Source: Streptomyces amritsarensis (GTDB taxonomy: Bacteria; Actinomycetota; Actinomycetes; Streptomycetales; Streptomycetaceae). From it: 34,397 nucleotides of DNA. The notes beneath the pieces were generated by a model that was not told where the DNA came from, ran no database searches, and saw nothing but the letters and a program-made list of their open reading frames with translations. The stretch spans positions 1-34,397 of the forward strand of contig NZ_MQUR01000002.1 in assembly GCF_001953875.1 (NCBI RefSeq). Direction: 5' to 3'. Positions 7,883-14,809 of this stretch are shown piece after piece; position 1 is the first letter of the stretch; every line of letters begins with the position of its first letter. The position numbers and the translations under genes were made by a program.

Positions 7883-8371
7883 TCAGGCCGGATGGCCGGG
7901 CGTGAGGTCGGCGACGCGGCTCAGGAGCAGGAGCGGCGGCCGCTCGGGGCCCGGGCGGCTCGCCTCGACGGGCGCGAGCAGGAATCCGACGTGGTCTCCG
8001 CCGTCCGTGTGCCCTTCGATCCGGCCGAGGAACCACGCGGCGGCGTCCTGCAGGATCGGCGTGGGGGCGTGGGGCGACCGCTGCCAGGCGAGGTTCTCGA
8101 ACTTGTCGGTGTCGTCGCCGGTCCGGCCGCCGAACAGCTCGGCCGTCGGCTTCTGGTCGTCCCGCAGGGCGTGCACGGCGAGGTGCGAGGCCGTCCGGGC
8201 GACCGTGTAGGTGTGGTTGGCCTTGGAGAGCCACACCATGAACCGGGGCGGGTCGATGGAGCACTGGGAGGCGAAGCCCACCAGACACCCGGCGCGCCGG
8301 TCCCCGGCCGCCGCCGTCACCACGTACACCGGGTGGTCGAGCACGTCGGTGAACGCGTCCAGCTCCGCCAC
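7883..8371 (-). CDS. Flavin reductase-like FMN-binding protein
   Basis: Protein of 162 residues with the flavin-reductase-like fold (HpaC/FMN-binding split barrel). It has VYVVTAAAGDRRAGCLVGF near the N-terminus, then SIDPPRFMVWLSKANHTYTV, the usual flavin-binding region, then LAVHALRDDQ and GGRTGDDTDKFE. These proteins supply reduced FMN to monooxygenases, or act as stand-alone flavoproteins. No monooxygenase gene is adjacent. The GTG at 8371 is chosen because GAGGGGGAG lies about 8 bases upstream and the family fold begins within the next 15 residues; longer reading frames to the left have no family match. The 200-base divergent region to the CsbD gene lies upstream. Confidence 0.82.
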   Translation of the reverse strand: MAELDAFTDVLDHPVYVVTAAAGDRRAGCLVGFASQCSIDPPRFMVWLSKANHTYTVARTASHLAVHALRDDQKPTAELFGGRTGDDTDKFENLAWQRSPHAPTPILQDAAAWFLGRIEGHTDGGDHVGFLLAPVEASRPGPERPPLLLLSRVADLTPGHPA

Positions 8372-8494
8372 GGTGACACTCCCCCTCTCGGACCTTCTCG
8401 TCAGCACTCCGCCGCTCACGGCCGCCTGAGGCACCCCATCGTGCCACCGGGCGTCCTGGTGGTCACTTCGGCCCCGGAGGGATCGGCGGGTCGC

Positions 8495-8518
8495 GTTTGC
8501 CACCGGGGATCGGGGTCA
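8495..8518 (+). promoter_or_regulatory. Candidate stress sigma (SigB-type) promoter for csbD
   Basis: GTTT at 8495-8498, then 14 bases, then GGGTCA at 8513-8518. The known Streptomyces SigB consensus is roughly GNNTN14-16GGGTAY, so the match is partial at the -10. CsbD genes are classic general-stress genes, which supports the reading. The start codon is 53 bases downstream. Confidence 0.35.
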
Positions 8519-8571
8519 GACGCGAGTTGTACGACGCATCCGTACGCCGAATCTCCAGGGAGTGATCAGTC

Positions 8572-8745
8572 GTGTCCGACAAGGAGAAGAGCCGGGCCAA
8601 GGCCGAACAGGTCAAGGGCAAGGTCAAGGAGACCGCCGGCCGCGCGGTGGGCAACGAACGCCTGACCGCCGAGGGGCATGCCGAGAAGACCAAGGGCAAC
8701 GCCCGGCAGGCCAAGGAGAAGATCAAGGACACCTTCAAGGAGTGA
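8572..8745 (+). CDS. CsbD family stress protein
   Basis: Short hydrophilic protein of 57 residues: GTG start, then SDKEKSRAKAEQVKGKVKE, then TAGRAVGNERLTAEGHAEKT, ending KIKDTFKE. It is rich in Lys, Glu and Ala, and is the plain CsbD-like fold with the GNxxLxAEG motif. The family is induced by general stress in many bacteria; its biochemical role is not known. AGGGAG lies about 8-10 bases upstream of the GTG. It is transcribed away from the flavin reductase-like gene. Its last 11 bases overlap the last 11 bases of the secreted-protein gene on the other strand. Confidence 0.9.
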   Translation: MSDKEKSRAKAEQVKGKVKETAGRAVGNERLTAEGHAEKTKGNARQAKEKIKDTFKE

Positions 8746-9220
8746 CCCGGCCGCGCATGCCGCCGAGGTTCCGGAGGAGGTCGCCCTTGCCGTCGTCGGC
8801 CAGGTCGTACAGCAGCCCGGCGTCGCCGGTGATGCCGCCCGCCGGCACGGAGGTCCACGGGGTCCAGCAGACGTAGCCGCCGCCTCCGTCGTCGGCGTTG
8901 ACGGCGTTCTTGTAGTTGCAGACGGCGCCGGCCTTCATGACGTCGTTCTTCTCCAGCCGCGTGCTCAGCAGCAGCTTGTTGAACTTGCCGCCGCCGCCCT
9001 CCTGCCAGCTGAAGGACGCGGAAGCCCGAACCTTGCCGCTGAAGTTCCGCCAGACGCACACGCGACTGGTGATGTCGGTGTTGAACCCGCTGGTCGGGAG
9101 TTCGATGTGCTGATAGGCGGTACAGCGGTACTCGTCGGATGCGGATGCCGGGCCGGACAGGCCGATGACGACGGTCAGCGCGACGGCCGACACCCCGGCG
9201 AGACGCAGGCGTGATACCAC
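8735..9220 (-). CDS. Small secreted protein with four cysteines
   Basis: Unrecognised exported protein of 161 residues. A signal peptide is clear: basic start, hydrophobic core LAGVSAVALTVVIGLSG, and cleavage expected after ASA (near residue 27). The mature part has four cysteines (33, 55, 101, 118) that could form two disulfides, many Gly/Asn/Trp/Tyr residues and no catalytic motif I recognise. The start is the GTG at 9220, 4 bases after GAGGGGG. Small extracellular proteins of this kind include beta/gamma-crystallin-like and peptidase-inhibitor-like folds, but I cannot assign one. The 3' end overlaps that of csbD by 11 bases, so the two transcripts are antisense at their tails. Confidence 0.72.
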   Translation of the reverse strand: MVSRLRLAGVSAVALTVVIGLSGPASASDEYRCTAYQHIELPTSGFNTDITSRVCVWRNFSGKVRASASFSWQEGGGGKFNKLLLSTRLEKNDVMKAGAVCNYKNAVNADDGGGGYVCWTPWTSVPAGGITGDAGLLYDLADDGKGDLLRNLGGMRGRVTP

Positions 9221-9365
9221 AGGTCCCCCTCACACGGATCGCTACTGCGAAGACCCTAGGGGCCACCGAACACCACAGCAAGCCAATTGCCGTGGAATTC
9301 GCCCGATATGGGGGTACGAGACCTTGCCTTCCGGTGCTTTGCACGGGCCACGGGGCTGGCGGGCG

Positions 9366-9385
9366 GTCAGGTCAGGTCAGGTCAG
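9366..9385. repeat. Four GTCAG pentamers spanning a stop codon
   Basis: GTCAG is repeated four times without interruption, and the stop codon of the oxidoreductase gene (9377-9379 read on the minus strand) lies inside the array. Confidence 0.85.
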
Positions 9386-10624
9386 GGCGATCACGACCGG
9401 GCCGCCTTCGGGGTCCACGCGGGCCGTCCACCGGGGTGGGAGGCGCAGGGAGCGGGACGGGGAGGCCGGGAGCGGGAGCCGCCGCCGCCACAGCGGTCGG
9501 CCGTCCTGGGTCACCGTCACCACGGGGGCGGTCACGGCTTCCGCGGAGCGCAGCAGCAGCGGTCGCCGGGCGATGCCCGTGAGCCGGTTCGGCGTCACCC
9601 ACACGAGCGGGGCGCGGACCTGTAGCGGCGGGCCGGGCTGCGGCCAGGGGGCGCCGGCGAGGTGGGCGAGTACGCCGGCCGCCGCGGCGGCGCCCTCCGC
9701 GGCGGCGGTGGCCGCGCGTTCGATGCCGTGGAGGGCGTTGCCGACCGCGAAGACGCCGGGCACCGCCGTGCGGAAGGAGGCGTCCACGCCGGGGCCCCGG
9801 GTGCCGGGGTCCAGGGGGATGCCGCCGCGGCGGGCCAGTTCGTGGTCGGGAATGAAGTCGCCGGTGAAGACGACCGTGTCGCAGGCGAGGAGGCCCGTAC
9901 GGCCGTCCCGGTGGTGGATCAGCACGCCGGTCGGCCGGCCGCGCCCGCGCAGTTCGCCGACCGTCGTCGCCGTGAGCAGGGGGATCCCCGGTACGGCGGC
10001 GACGCCGCGCGGGCGCTCGGTGATCATCGCCACCACCTCCGCGCCCGCCTGCCGCAGCGTGGCCGCCGCACGGCGGGCCACGGGCTCGGCGCCCACCACC
10101 ACGGCCCGCCGGCCGACGGGCAGTCCGTGGGCGTGGACCGCCTGGAACAGTTCGCCGCTGGTCATCACCCCCTGCGGGCGTGTGCCGGGAACCAGCCGGG
10201 CGCTGCGCGGGCGCTCCCGGGCGCCGGTGGCCAGGACGACGGCCCGGGCCGTGATCCGGGCCAGGCCGGCCGGGCCGGTGGTCTCCAGGCACAGCGGGCC
10301 TGCCCAGCCGGTGGCGGTGACGCCGGTACGGACCGAGGCCCCGGCGGCGAGCGCCGCCCCGACCGAGCGCCGCGCGTACTCGGGGCCCCGCAGCCAGGGG
10401 AGCGGCGGTCGGCCGAAGCCGCCGTGGTGGAGGTGGCGCGGCAGGCCGCCCGGCTCCTGGTCGCGTTCCAGGACCTCGACCCGGCCGGCTCCCGATCGGG
10501 CCAGTCGGGCGGCCAGGGCCAGTCCGGCGGGGCCGGCGCCGACGACCACCACATCGGCCTGCACATCGGTGCGGTCCGTACGGCCGGGGCGGTCCGTGCG
10601 ATCGGGGCGGTCCGTGTCGGTCAC
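9377..10624 (-). CDS. FAD/NAD-dependent oxidoreductase, third gene of kinase/GlpA operon
   Basis: Flavoprotein of 415 residues. After a Thr/Asp/Arg repeat-rich leader (about residues 1-20) comes the FAD-binding GAGPAG (29-34), then a second nucleotide-binding stretch GRRAVVVGAEPVA near the middle, then the FAD closing region PGVFAVGNALHG. A further 80 residues, rich in beta-like segments and arginine, follow and end PVVIALT. This is the form of the oxidoreductase partners of GlpA-like dehydrogenases, also resembling the HcnB class. It probably passes electrons between the GlpA-like subunit and a carrier. No CxxC redox pair is visible. Its GTG start overlaps the preceding stop by 4 bases. It is the last gene of the operon. 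The usual small DUF1667-like third subunit of related operons was not seen. Confidence 0.82.
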   Translation of the reverse strand: MTDTDRPDRTDRPGRTDRTDVQADVVVVGAGPAGLALAARLARSGAGRVEVLERDQEPGGLPRHLHHGGFGRPPLPWLRGPEYARRSVGAALAAGASVRTGVTATGWAGPLCLETTGPAGLARITARAVVLATGARERPRSARLVPGTRPQGVMTSGELFQAVHAHGLPVGRRAVVVGAEPVARRAAATLRQAGAEVVAMITERPRGVAAVPGIPLLTATTVGELRGRGRPTGVLIHHRDGRTGLLACDTVVFTGDFIPDHELARRGGIPLDPGTRGPGVDASFRTAVPGVFAVGNALHGIERAATAAAEGAAAAAGVLAHLAGAPWPQPGPPLQVRAPLVWVTPNRLTGIARRPLLLRSAEAVTAPVVTVTQDGRPLWRRRLPLPASPSRSLRLPPRWTARVDPEGGPVVIALT

Positions 10625-12021
10625 CGGCGGGCCTCCTCGAAGAGGGCGCGGACGGCGGCTCCGCAGTGGAAGCCCTGGCAGCGGCCGCCGCGGGCGCGGG
10701 TGCGCCGCCGCAGGCCGTCCGGCGAGGCGGGCGGTACGGTCGCGGCGAGCGCGTCGCGGATCTCCCCGCGGGTGACGCGTTCGCAGTGGCAGACGATCCG
10801 GCCGTACTCCGGGTCCGCGGCGATCATCGCCGCGTCGCGGTACGGGCGGGGGAACGCCTCGCCGAGGTTGGGCATCCGCACCGGTTCCGGCTCGCGGGCA
10901 CCGGTGACGGGCAGACCGCCTTCGGCGAGCAGTTCCACCACGTGGGCGGCGATCGCCATCGAGGCGGTCAGGCCCGTGGAGCGGATCCCGCCCACGGTGA
11001 CGTACCGCTGCGCGGGACGGGCTCGGATCGCGTAGTCCTCCTGGCCGGTGGCCGCGCGCAGCCCGGCGTACACGGCGGTGACCTCCTCGTCGAGGAGCGC
11101 CGGCAGGATCCGCCGGCCCTTCTCCCGCAGCAGCGCGAGTCCTTCGGCGGTCGAGCCGGTGGCCGTCTTGTCGTCCAGGTCCTCGGCGGTAGGTCCGAGC
11201 ATCACGTTCCCGTACACGGTCGGGGTGACGAGCACTCCCTTGCCGCGGGCGTCGGGCACCGGCAGCAGGATGTGGCGGACGAGGCCGCGGGCGAGTTCGT
11301 CGAAGACGATCAGCTGGCCGCGGCGGGGGGTGACGGTGAAGTCCGCGTGCCCGAGGAGCCGGTCGATCTCGTCGGCGTACAGGCCGGCCGCGTTGACCAG
11401 GTGCCGGGTGCGCAGCGGACCCCGGCCGGTGGCGAGGGTGTGCGGTTCGCCCGGGGTGACCGCCCGCACCGGGCAGTTGAGGTGGAGGTCGACGCCGGCG
11501 CGCACGGCCTGGGTGGCGTAGGCGAGGGTGGTCGTCCAGGGGCAGATGAGGGACTCGCCCGGTACGTGGAGGGCACCCAGCACGCCGGGGCCGAGTTCGG
11601 GTTCGCGGGCCCGTACCTCGCCCGCGGGGAGGATGCGGGCCTGGTGGTAGCCGTTGCGCACGGCCTTGTCGGCGAGGCCCGGCAGGGCGGCGAGCTGCTC
11701 GTCGTTCCAGGCCACGAGCAGGGCGCCGACCGGTTCCACCGGGATGCCGCTGTCGGCGGCGTACGCGGCGAGCAGCCGCCGCCCGTCGCGGACGAGCCGG
11801 GCCTCCAGGGAGCCGGGCACGGCGTCGAAACCGGTGTGCAGGATGGCGGTGTTGGCCTTGGAGGTGCCGTCGCCGACGTCGTCGGCGGCATCGACCAGGG
11901 CGATCCGCAGGGGGAGGCGGGACAGTTCGCGGGCGATGGCGGAGCCCACCACGCCGGCACCGACGACCGTCACGTCGTACGGGTCGCCGTCGGGCAGCGG
12001 GCCGCGCCGGGTCAGGGTCAT
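10621..12021 (-). CDS. GlpA-like FAD dehydrogenase with [2Fe-2S]-type C-terminus
   Basis: FAD enzyme of 466 residues of the DAO / glycerol-3-phosphate dehydrogenase family. The dinucleotide motif GAGVVG is at 21-26; TSKANTAILHTGFDA follows, and RAATGQEDY and GGIRSTGLTAS lie near the C-terminus of the FAD domain. The last ~58 residues carry a BFD-like [2Fe-2S] set: CHC (C411, C413) and GGRCQGFHC (C448, C453). The reaction is probably oxidation of glycerol-3-phosphate or a related polyol phosphate. The iron-sulfur tail fits electron transfer to the partner flavoprotein made by the next gene. The ATG at 12021 overlaps the stop of the kinase gene by 4 bases (ATGA), which fixes both frames. Confidence 0.86.
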   Translation of the reverse strand: MTLTRRGPLPDGDPYDVTVVGAGVVGSAIARELSRLPLRIALVDAADDVGDGTSKANTAILHTGFDAVPGSLEARLVRDGRRLLAAYAADSGIPVEPVGALLVAWNDEQLAALPGLADKAVRNGYHQARILPAGEVRAREPELGPGVLGALHVPGESLICPWTTTLAYATQAVRAGVDLHLNCPVRAVTPGEPHTLATGRGPLRTRHLVNAAGLYADEIDRLLGHADFTVTPRRGQLIVFDELARGLVRHILLPVPDARGKGVLVTPTVYGNVMLGPTAEDLDDKTATGSTAEGLALLREKGRRILPALLDEEVTAVYAGLRAATGQEDYAIRARPAQRYVTVGGIRSTGLTASMAIAAHVVELLAEGGLPVTGAREPEPVRMPNLGEAFPRPYRDAAMIAADPEYGRIVCHCERVTRGEIRDALAATVPPASPDGLRRRTRARGGRCQGFHCGAAVRALFEEARR

Positions 12022-13454
12022 GCGGGGCCCCCGAGCAGGGCGGACACCGCCGTCCGGAACCGTGCGCGGCGCTCGGCGGCCTGCCCGGGGCCTGCCTTCG
12101 GTTCGTAGACGGCGGACGGCTTCCACGGCGGTACGGCCTCGTGCACGGCGAGGGAGGCATCGAGGCCGAGCCGGGCGGCGGCGCCGACGCCGAGGGCGGT
12201 GGCGTCCGGGAGCGCGGACACCTCGACGGGGATCTGGAGCAGGTCGGCCTGTGTCTGCATGAGCAGGGCGGACCGGGTCAGTCCGCCGTCGACGCGCAGG
12301 GCGGTCAGCGGCGCGCCGAGATCGGCGGCGACGGCGTCGGCGAGTTCGGCGACCTGTGCGGCTATGCCGTCGCACAGCGCGTGGACGAGGTGTCCCGCGG
12401 TCGTGTCGAGGCCGAGTCCGGTGACCGATCCGCGCAGGTCCCCCCGCCACCACGGGGCGGCGAGCCCGGCGAGGGCGGGGACGAAGGTGACGCCGCCGGC
12501 GTCGGGGGCGGTCCCGCCCACGGTGTCGAGGTCGTGGGCGCCGGAGATCACTCCGAGGTCGGTGAGCCAGCGGACGGCGGACGCGGCCGTGTAGACCTGG
12601 CCGTCCAGGCAGTAGCTGGTCTCGCCGCCCAGGCGCCAGGCGACGCAGCCGGCGAGTCCGGTGGTGCTGCGGCGGGGGCTCGGGCCGCTCTGTGCGAGGA
12701 GGAACGCCCCGGTGCCGTAGGTGCACTTGGCGGTTCCGGGCTCGGTGACGCGCTGGGCGAGGAGTGCGGCCTGCTGGTCGACGAGCAGCCCCGTCAGCGG
12801 GAGCGGGGGTCCGAAGGCGGTGGTGGTGCCGACGCGGGTGTCCGCGTCGACGATCTCGGGCAGTGCTTCGCCGGTGAGGCCGAAGGCGTCGAGTGCGGCC
12901 GGCGACCAGTCGACGGTGTCGAGGTCGAGCAGCTGGGTGCGGCCGGCGGTCGCCGCGTCGGTGACGAAGGCACCGGTGAGCCGGTGCACCAGCCAGGCGT
13001 CGCTGGTCGTCACGACGCCCTGCCGGGTGAGGTGGCGACGTATCCAGGCCATCTTGGGCGCGGCGAAATACGGGTCGAGGGGCAGTCCCGTGCGGTGCAG
13101 CAACGCCTCCGCGTGCGGGGCCAGTTCGGCGCAGAGCTGCTCGGCGCGGCGGTCCTGCCAGACGATCGCCTCGGTCAGCGGCTCACCGCTCGCCGGGTCC
13201 CAGGCCAGGACGGTCTCGCCCTGGTTGGCCAGGCCCACCGCGGCGACCGGTTCGCCGGCCGCGGCCAGGGCGGCGCGCCCCGCGTCGACGACCGATTCCA
13301 GCAGCTCGCGGGGGTCCACCTCCACCCGGCCGCCCGGCAGGTGGCGGGGCCGTACGGGCGCGGATGCGGAACCGATGACTCCTCGCACGGGGCACACGAC
13401 GAGGGCCTTGGTTCCCGAGGTGCCCTGGTCCACAGCGAGCACCGGGCCCGTCAT
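12018..13454 (-). CDS. Glycerol-kinase-like FGGY carbohydrate kinase
   Basis: FGGY-family kinase of 478 residues, first gene of a three-gene operon. Phosphate-binding DQGTSGTKA is at 9-17, and IVWQDRR (97-103), DPYF (127-130), VDQQAAL (225-231), TYGTGAF and GGVTFVPALAGLAAPWW match glycerol kinase closely. In E. coli GlpK the glycerol contacts are R83, E84, W103, Y135 and D245. Here E80, W99, Y129 and D226 are kept, but the Arg is Gly (NQGE, 77-80). So the natural substrate may be glycerol or another polyol. Three starts stack here (GTG, GTG, ATG at 13460, 13457, 13454); GGAG sits 5 bases before the ATG, which I chose. The operon lacks a glycerol facilitator gene. Confidence 0.85.
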   Translation of the reverse strand: MTGPVLAVDQGTSGTKALVVCPVRGVIGSASAPVRPRHLPGGRVEVDPRELLESVVDAGRAALAAAGEPVAAVGLANQGETVLAWDPASGEPLTEAIVWQDRRAEQLCAELAPHAEALLHRTGLPLDPYFAAPKMAWIRRHLTRQGVVTTSDAWLVHRLTGAFVTDAATAGRTQLLDLDTVDWSPAALDAFGLTGEALPEIVDADTRVGTTTAFGPPLPLTGLLVDQQAALLAQRVTEPGTAKCTYGTGAFLLAQSGPSPRRSTTGLAGCVAWRLGGETSYCLDGQVYTAASAVRWLTDLGVISGAHDLDTVGGTAPDAGGVTFVPALAGLAAPWWRGDLRGSVTGLGLDTTAGHLVHALCDGIAAQVAELADAVAADLGAPLTALRVDGGLTRSALLMQTQADLLQIPVEVSALPDATALGVGAAARLGLDASLAVHEAVPPWKPSAVYEPKAGPGQAAERRARFRTAVSALLGGPA

Positions 13455-13629
13455 CACCACTCCGTCCCTGTGGTCGGCATGCGCGATCGTCTCCGGGAAG
13501 CCTTCACCAGCGGACGCCGCCCCGTCAAGATCCGTCCGCGCGGCCGGCCGGCCTCCTGACGCGAATTCATATCTTGTATGTGGCTTGATACTTGCATTCG
13601 AAAAAGTTTCATGACTCGAACGCTCATAG

Positions 13630-13643
13630 TCACTCTATAGTGA
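13630..13643 (+). promoter_or_regulatory. -10 hexamer inside an inverted repeat, divergent region
   Basis: TATAGT at 13636-13641 is a good -10 hexamer in an unusually A+T-rich stretch (about 13562-13650). TCACT-CTAT-AGTGA (13630-13643) is a 5+4+5 inverted repeat straddling it, so a repressor could block the promoter. The -35 is weak (GACTCG 17 bases upstream). Transcription to the right would give a leader of about 40 bases before 13686. Confidence 0.4.
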
Positions 13644-13685
13644 TCGCCGATCACCAGGCGCGAAGGCCATGCGATGCGAGGACCG

Positions 13686-13745
13686 ATGACCACGACCACC
13701 GCAAGACGCGCCCGTCCCGACTACCCGTCGACCGGGGCGAGGTGA
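13686..13745 (+). CDS. Possible 19-residue leader peptide
   Basis: ATG at 13686, with GAGG about 5 bases upstream, opens a 19-residue frame (MTTTTARRARPDYPSTGAR). Its TGA stop (13743-13745) shares one base with the ATG of the next gene, as TGATG. This is the standard layout for translational coupling. The next gene's own ribosome-binding site is poorly spaced, which makes coupling plausible. Whether the peptide is made is unknown. Confidence 0.4.
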   Translation: MTTTTARRARPDYPSTGAR

Positions 13746-14725
13746 TGGCGGGCGGCGACTTCCGGCCCGTCTACCACCCCGCCGGCCACGACAACGACCT
13801 GCGGGTGGCCGTGCAGGACCTGCGCACCGGACGCTGGCTGGCGATGGCGCACTTACTGGACCGGACGGACGGCTGGGGGCTGTGGACCCAGCGCACCCAG
13901 GTGCTGGCCGCGGTCGCCGCCGGATCCGACGTGGTCCAGGCCTGGCGGGCCGAGGACCCGCGCAGCGTCGCGGCGTCCGTCATGCACACCCGCGTCGTCG
14001 TCGAGCGCGCCGTCCGCGCCCACCGGGCGCGCCACCCCCGTACGCGCGAACTGTGGCAGGAGGCGTGGGCCGCCTGCCGCGATTCCGCCGAGCTCAGCCC
14101 CGCCGACCCGGTGCCCTGGGTCTGCCTCCTCGCGCTGGCCCTCCTCGACGAGCACCGTTCGATGGACGAGCACCGGCAGCCGCCGCCCGCCCTGATGCTG
14201 CCCCGCGGCCCCTGGGGCATCCTCGCCCAGGTCGACAAGCGCGACCCGCACAACCGCGAGGCGTACCACCGGATGCTCCAGTTCGTGTGCGCAGCCACGC
14301 CCGGACCGCTGACCGAGGCCGCCAACTTCGTGCACTGGGCGTCCGGTTCGGCGCCGCCCGAGTCCGCCGTCCACCTCCTGCCGCTCTACCTGAGCGTCGA
14401 GCGCTACCGCCGCGAGCGCGGCCAGGAGAAGGCGCTCGACCTCCACTGGGTCGCCGAGGACGCCGTCCGCGACGCCGGCCACGCCCTGACCACCTGGTTC
14501 CGCCACAGCGACCTGCGCCGTGCCTCCCAGCTCGACCTGAACCACCTCGCGCACGCGCTGTGGGGAGCCCACCTGTTCGGCGCGGCGGCGCAGGTCTTCG
14601 ACGCGATCGACCGGTACTGGACCACCCTGCCGTGGGCCCACCGCACGCGCGACCCCGCCGACCAGGAACTGGCCATGGAGGTCTTCCTGCGGGCCCGTGC
14701 CCGCAGCCTGACGGCCCGGAGCTGA
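13745..14725 (+). CDS. Helical protein of unknown function
   Basis: Unrecognised protein of 326 residues with no signal peptide or membrane segment. It is rich in Ala, Arg, His, Trp and Leu, with many helical stretches such as RTRELWQEAWAACRDSAELS and GQEKALDLHWVAEDAVRD. The periodic helix-pair look and the run FGAAAQVFDAIDRYW resemble TPR-like repeats, but I could not establish a repeat. Translation probably starts at the ATG at 13745; the only nearby purine run (GAGG) is 2-3 bases from it, so coupling to the leader peptide is likely. It is followed by a hairpin and then the APC permease gene on the same strand. Related proteins near transporter genes are known to me only as hypothetical. 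Confidence 0.7.
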   Translation: MAGGDFRPVYHPAGHDNDLRVAVQDLRTGRWLAMAHLLDRTDGWGLWTQRTQVLAAVAAGSDVVQAWRAEDPRSVAASVMHTRVVVERAVRAHRARHPRTRELWQEAWAACRDSAELSPADPVPWVCLLALALLDEHRSMDEHRQPPPALMLPRGPWGILAQVDKRDPHNREAYHRMLQFVCAATPGPLTEAANFVHWASGSAPPESAVHLLPLYLSVERYRRERGQEKALDLHWVAEDAVRDAGHALTTWFRHSDLRRASQLDLNHLAHALWGAHLFGAAAQVFDAIDRYWTTLPWAHRTRDPADQELAMEVFLRARARSLTARS

Positions 14726-14727
14726 CC

Positions 14728-14749
14728 GCGCGGGGCCCCCGCCCCGCGC
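14728..14749 (+). terminator. Hairpin directly after the 13745 gene
   Basis: GCGCGGGGC-CCCC-GCCCCGCGC is a perfect 9-bp stem starting three bases after the stop. It could terminate or attenuate transcription into the permease gene 60 bases downstream. Confidence 0.6.
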
Positions 14750-14809
14750 CCCCGCCGGTCCCCCCTCTGCCCCACCCCCGCTCCTCACGACCCCCGGAGG
14801 TACTCCCCC

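Noticed and set aside
10560..10624. A separate short gene in the Thr/Asp/Arg-repeat leader of the oxidoreductase
   Set aside because: The repeats are in frame with the FAD domain and the GTG at 10624 overlaps the GlpA stop, so it is an N-terminal extension of one protein.
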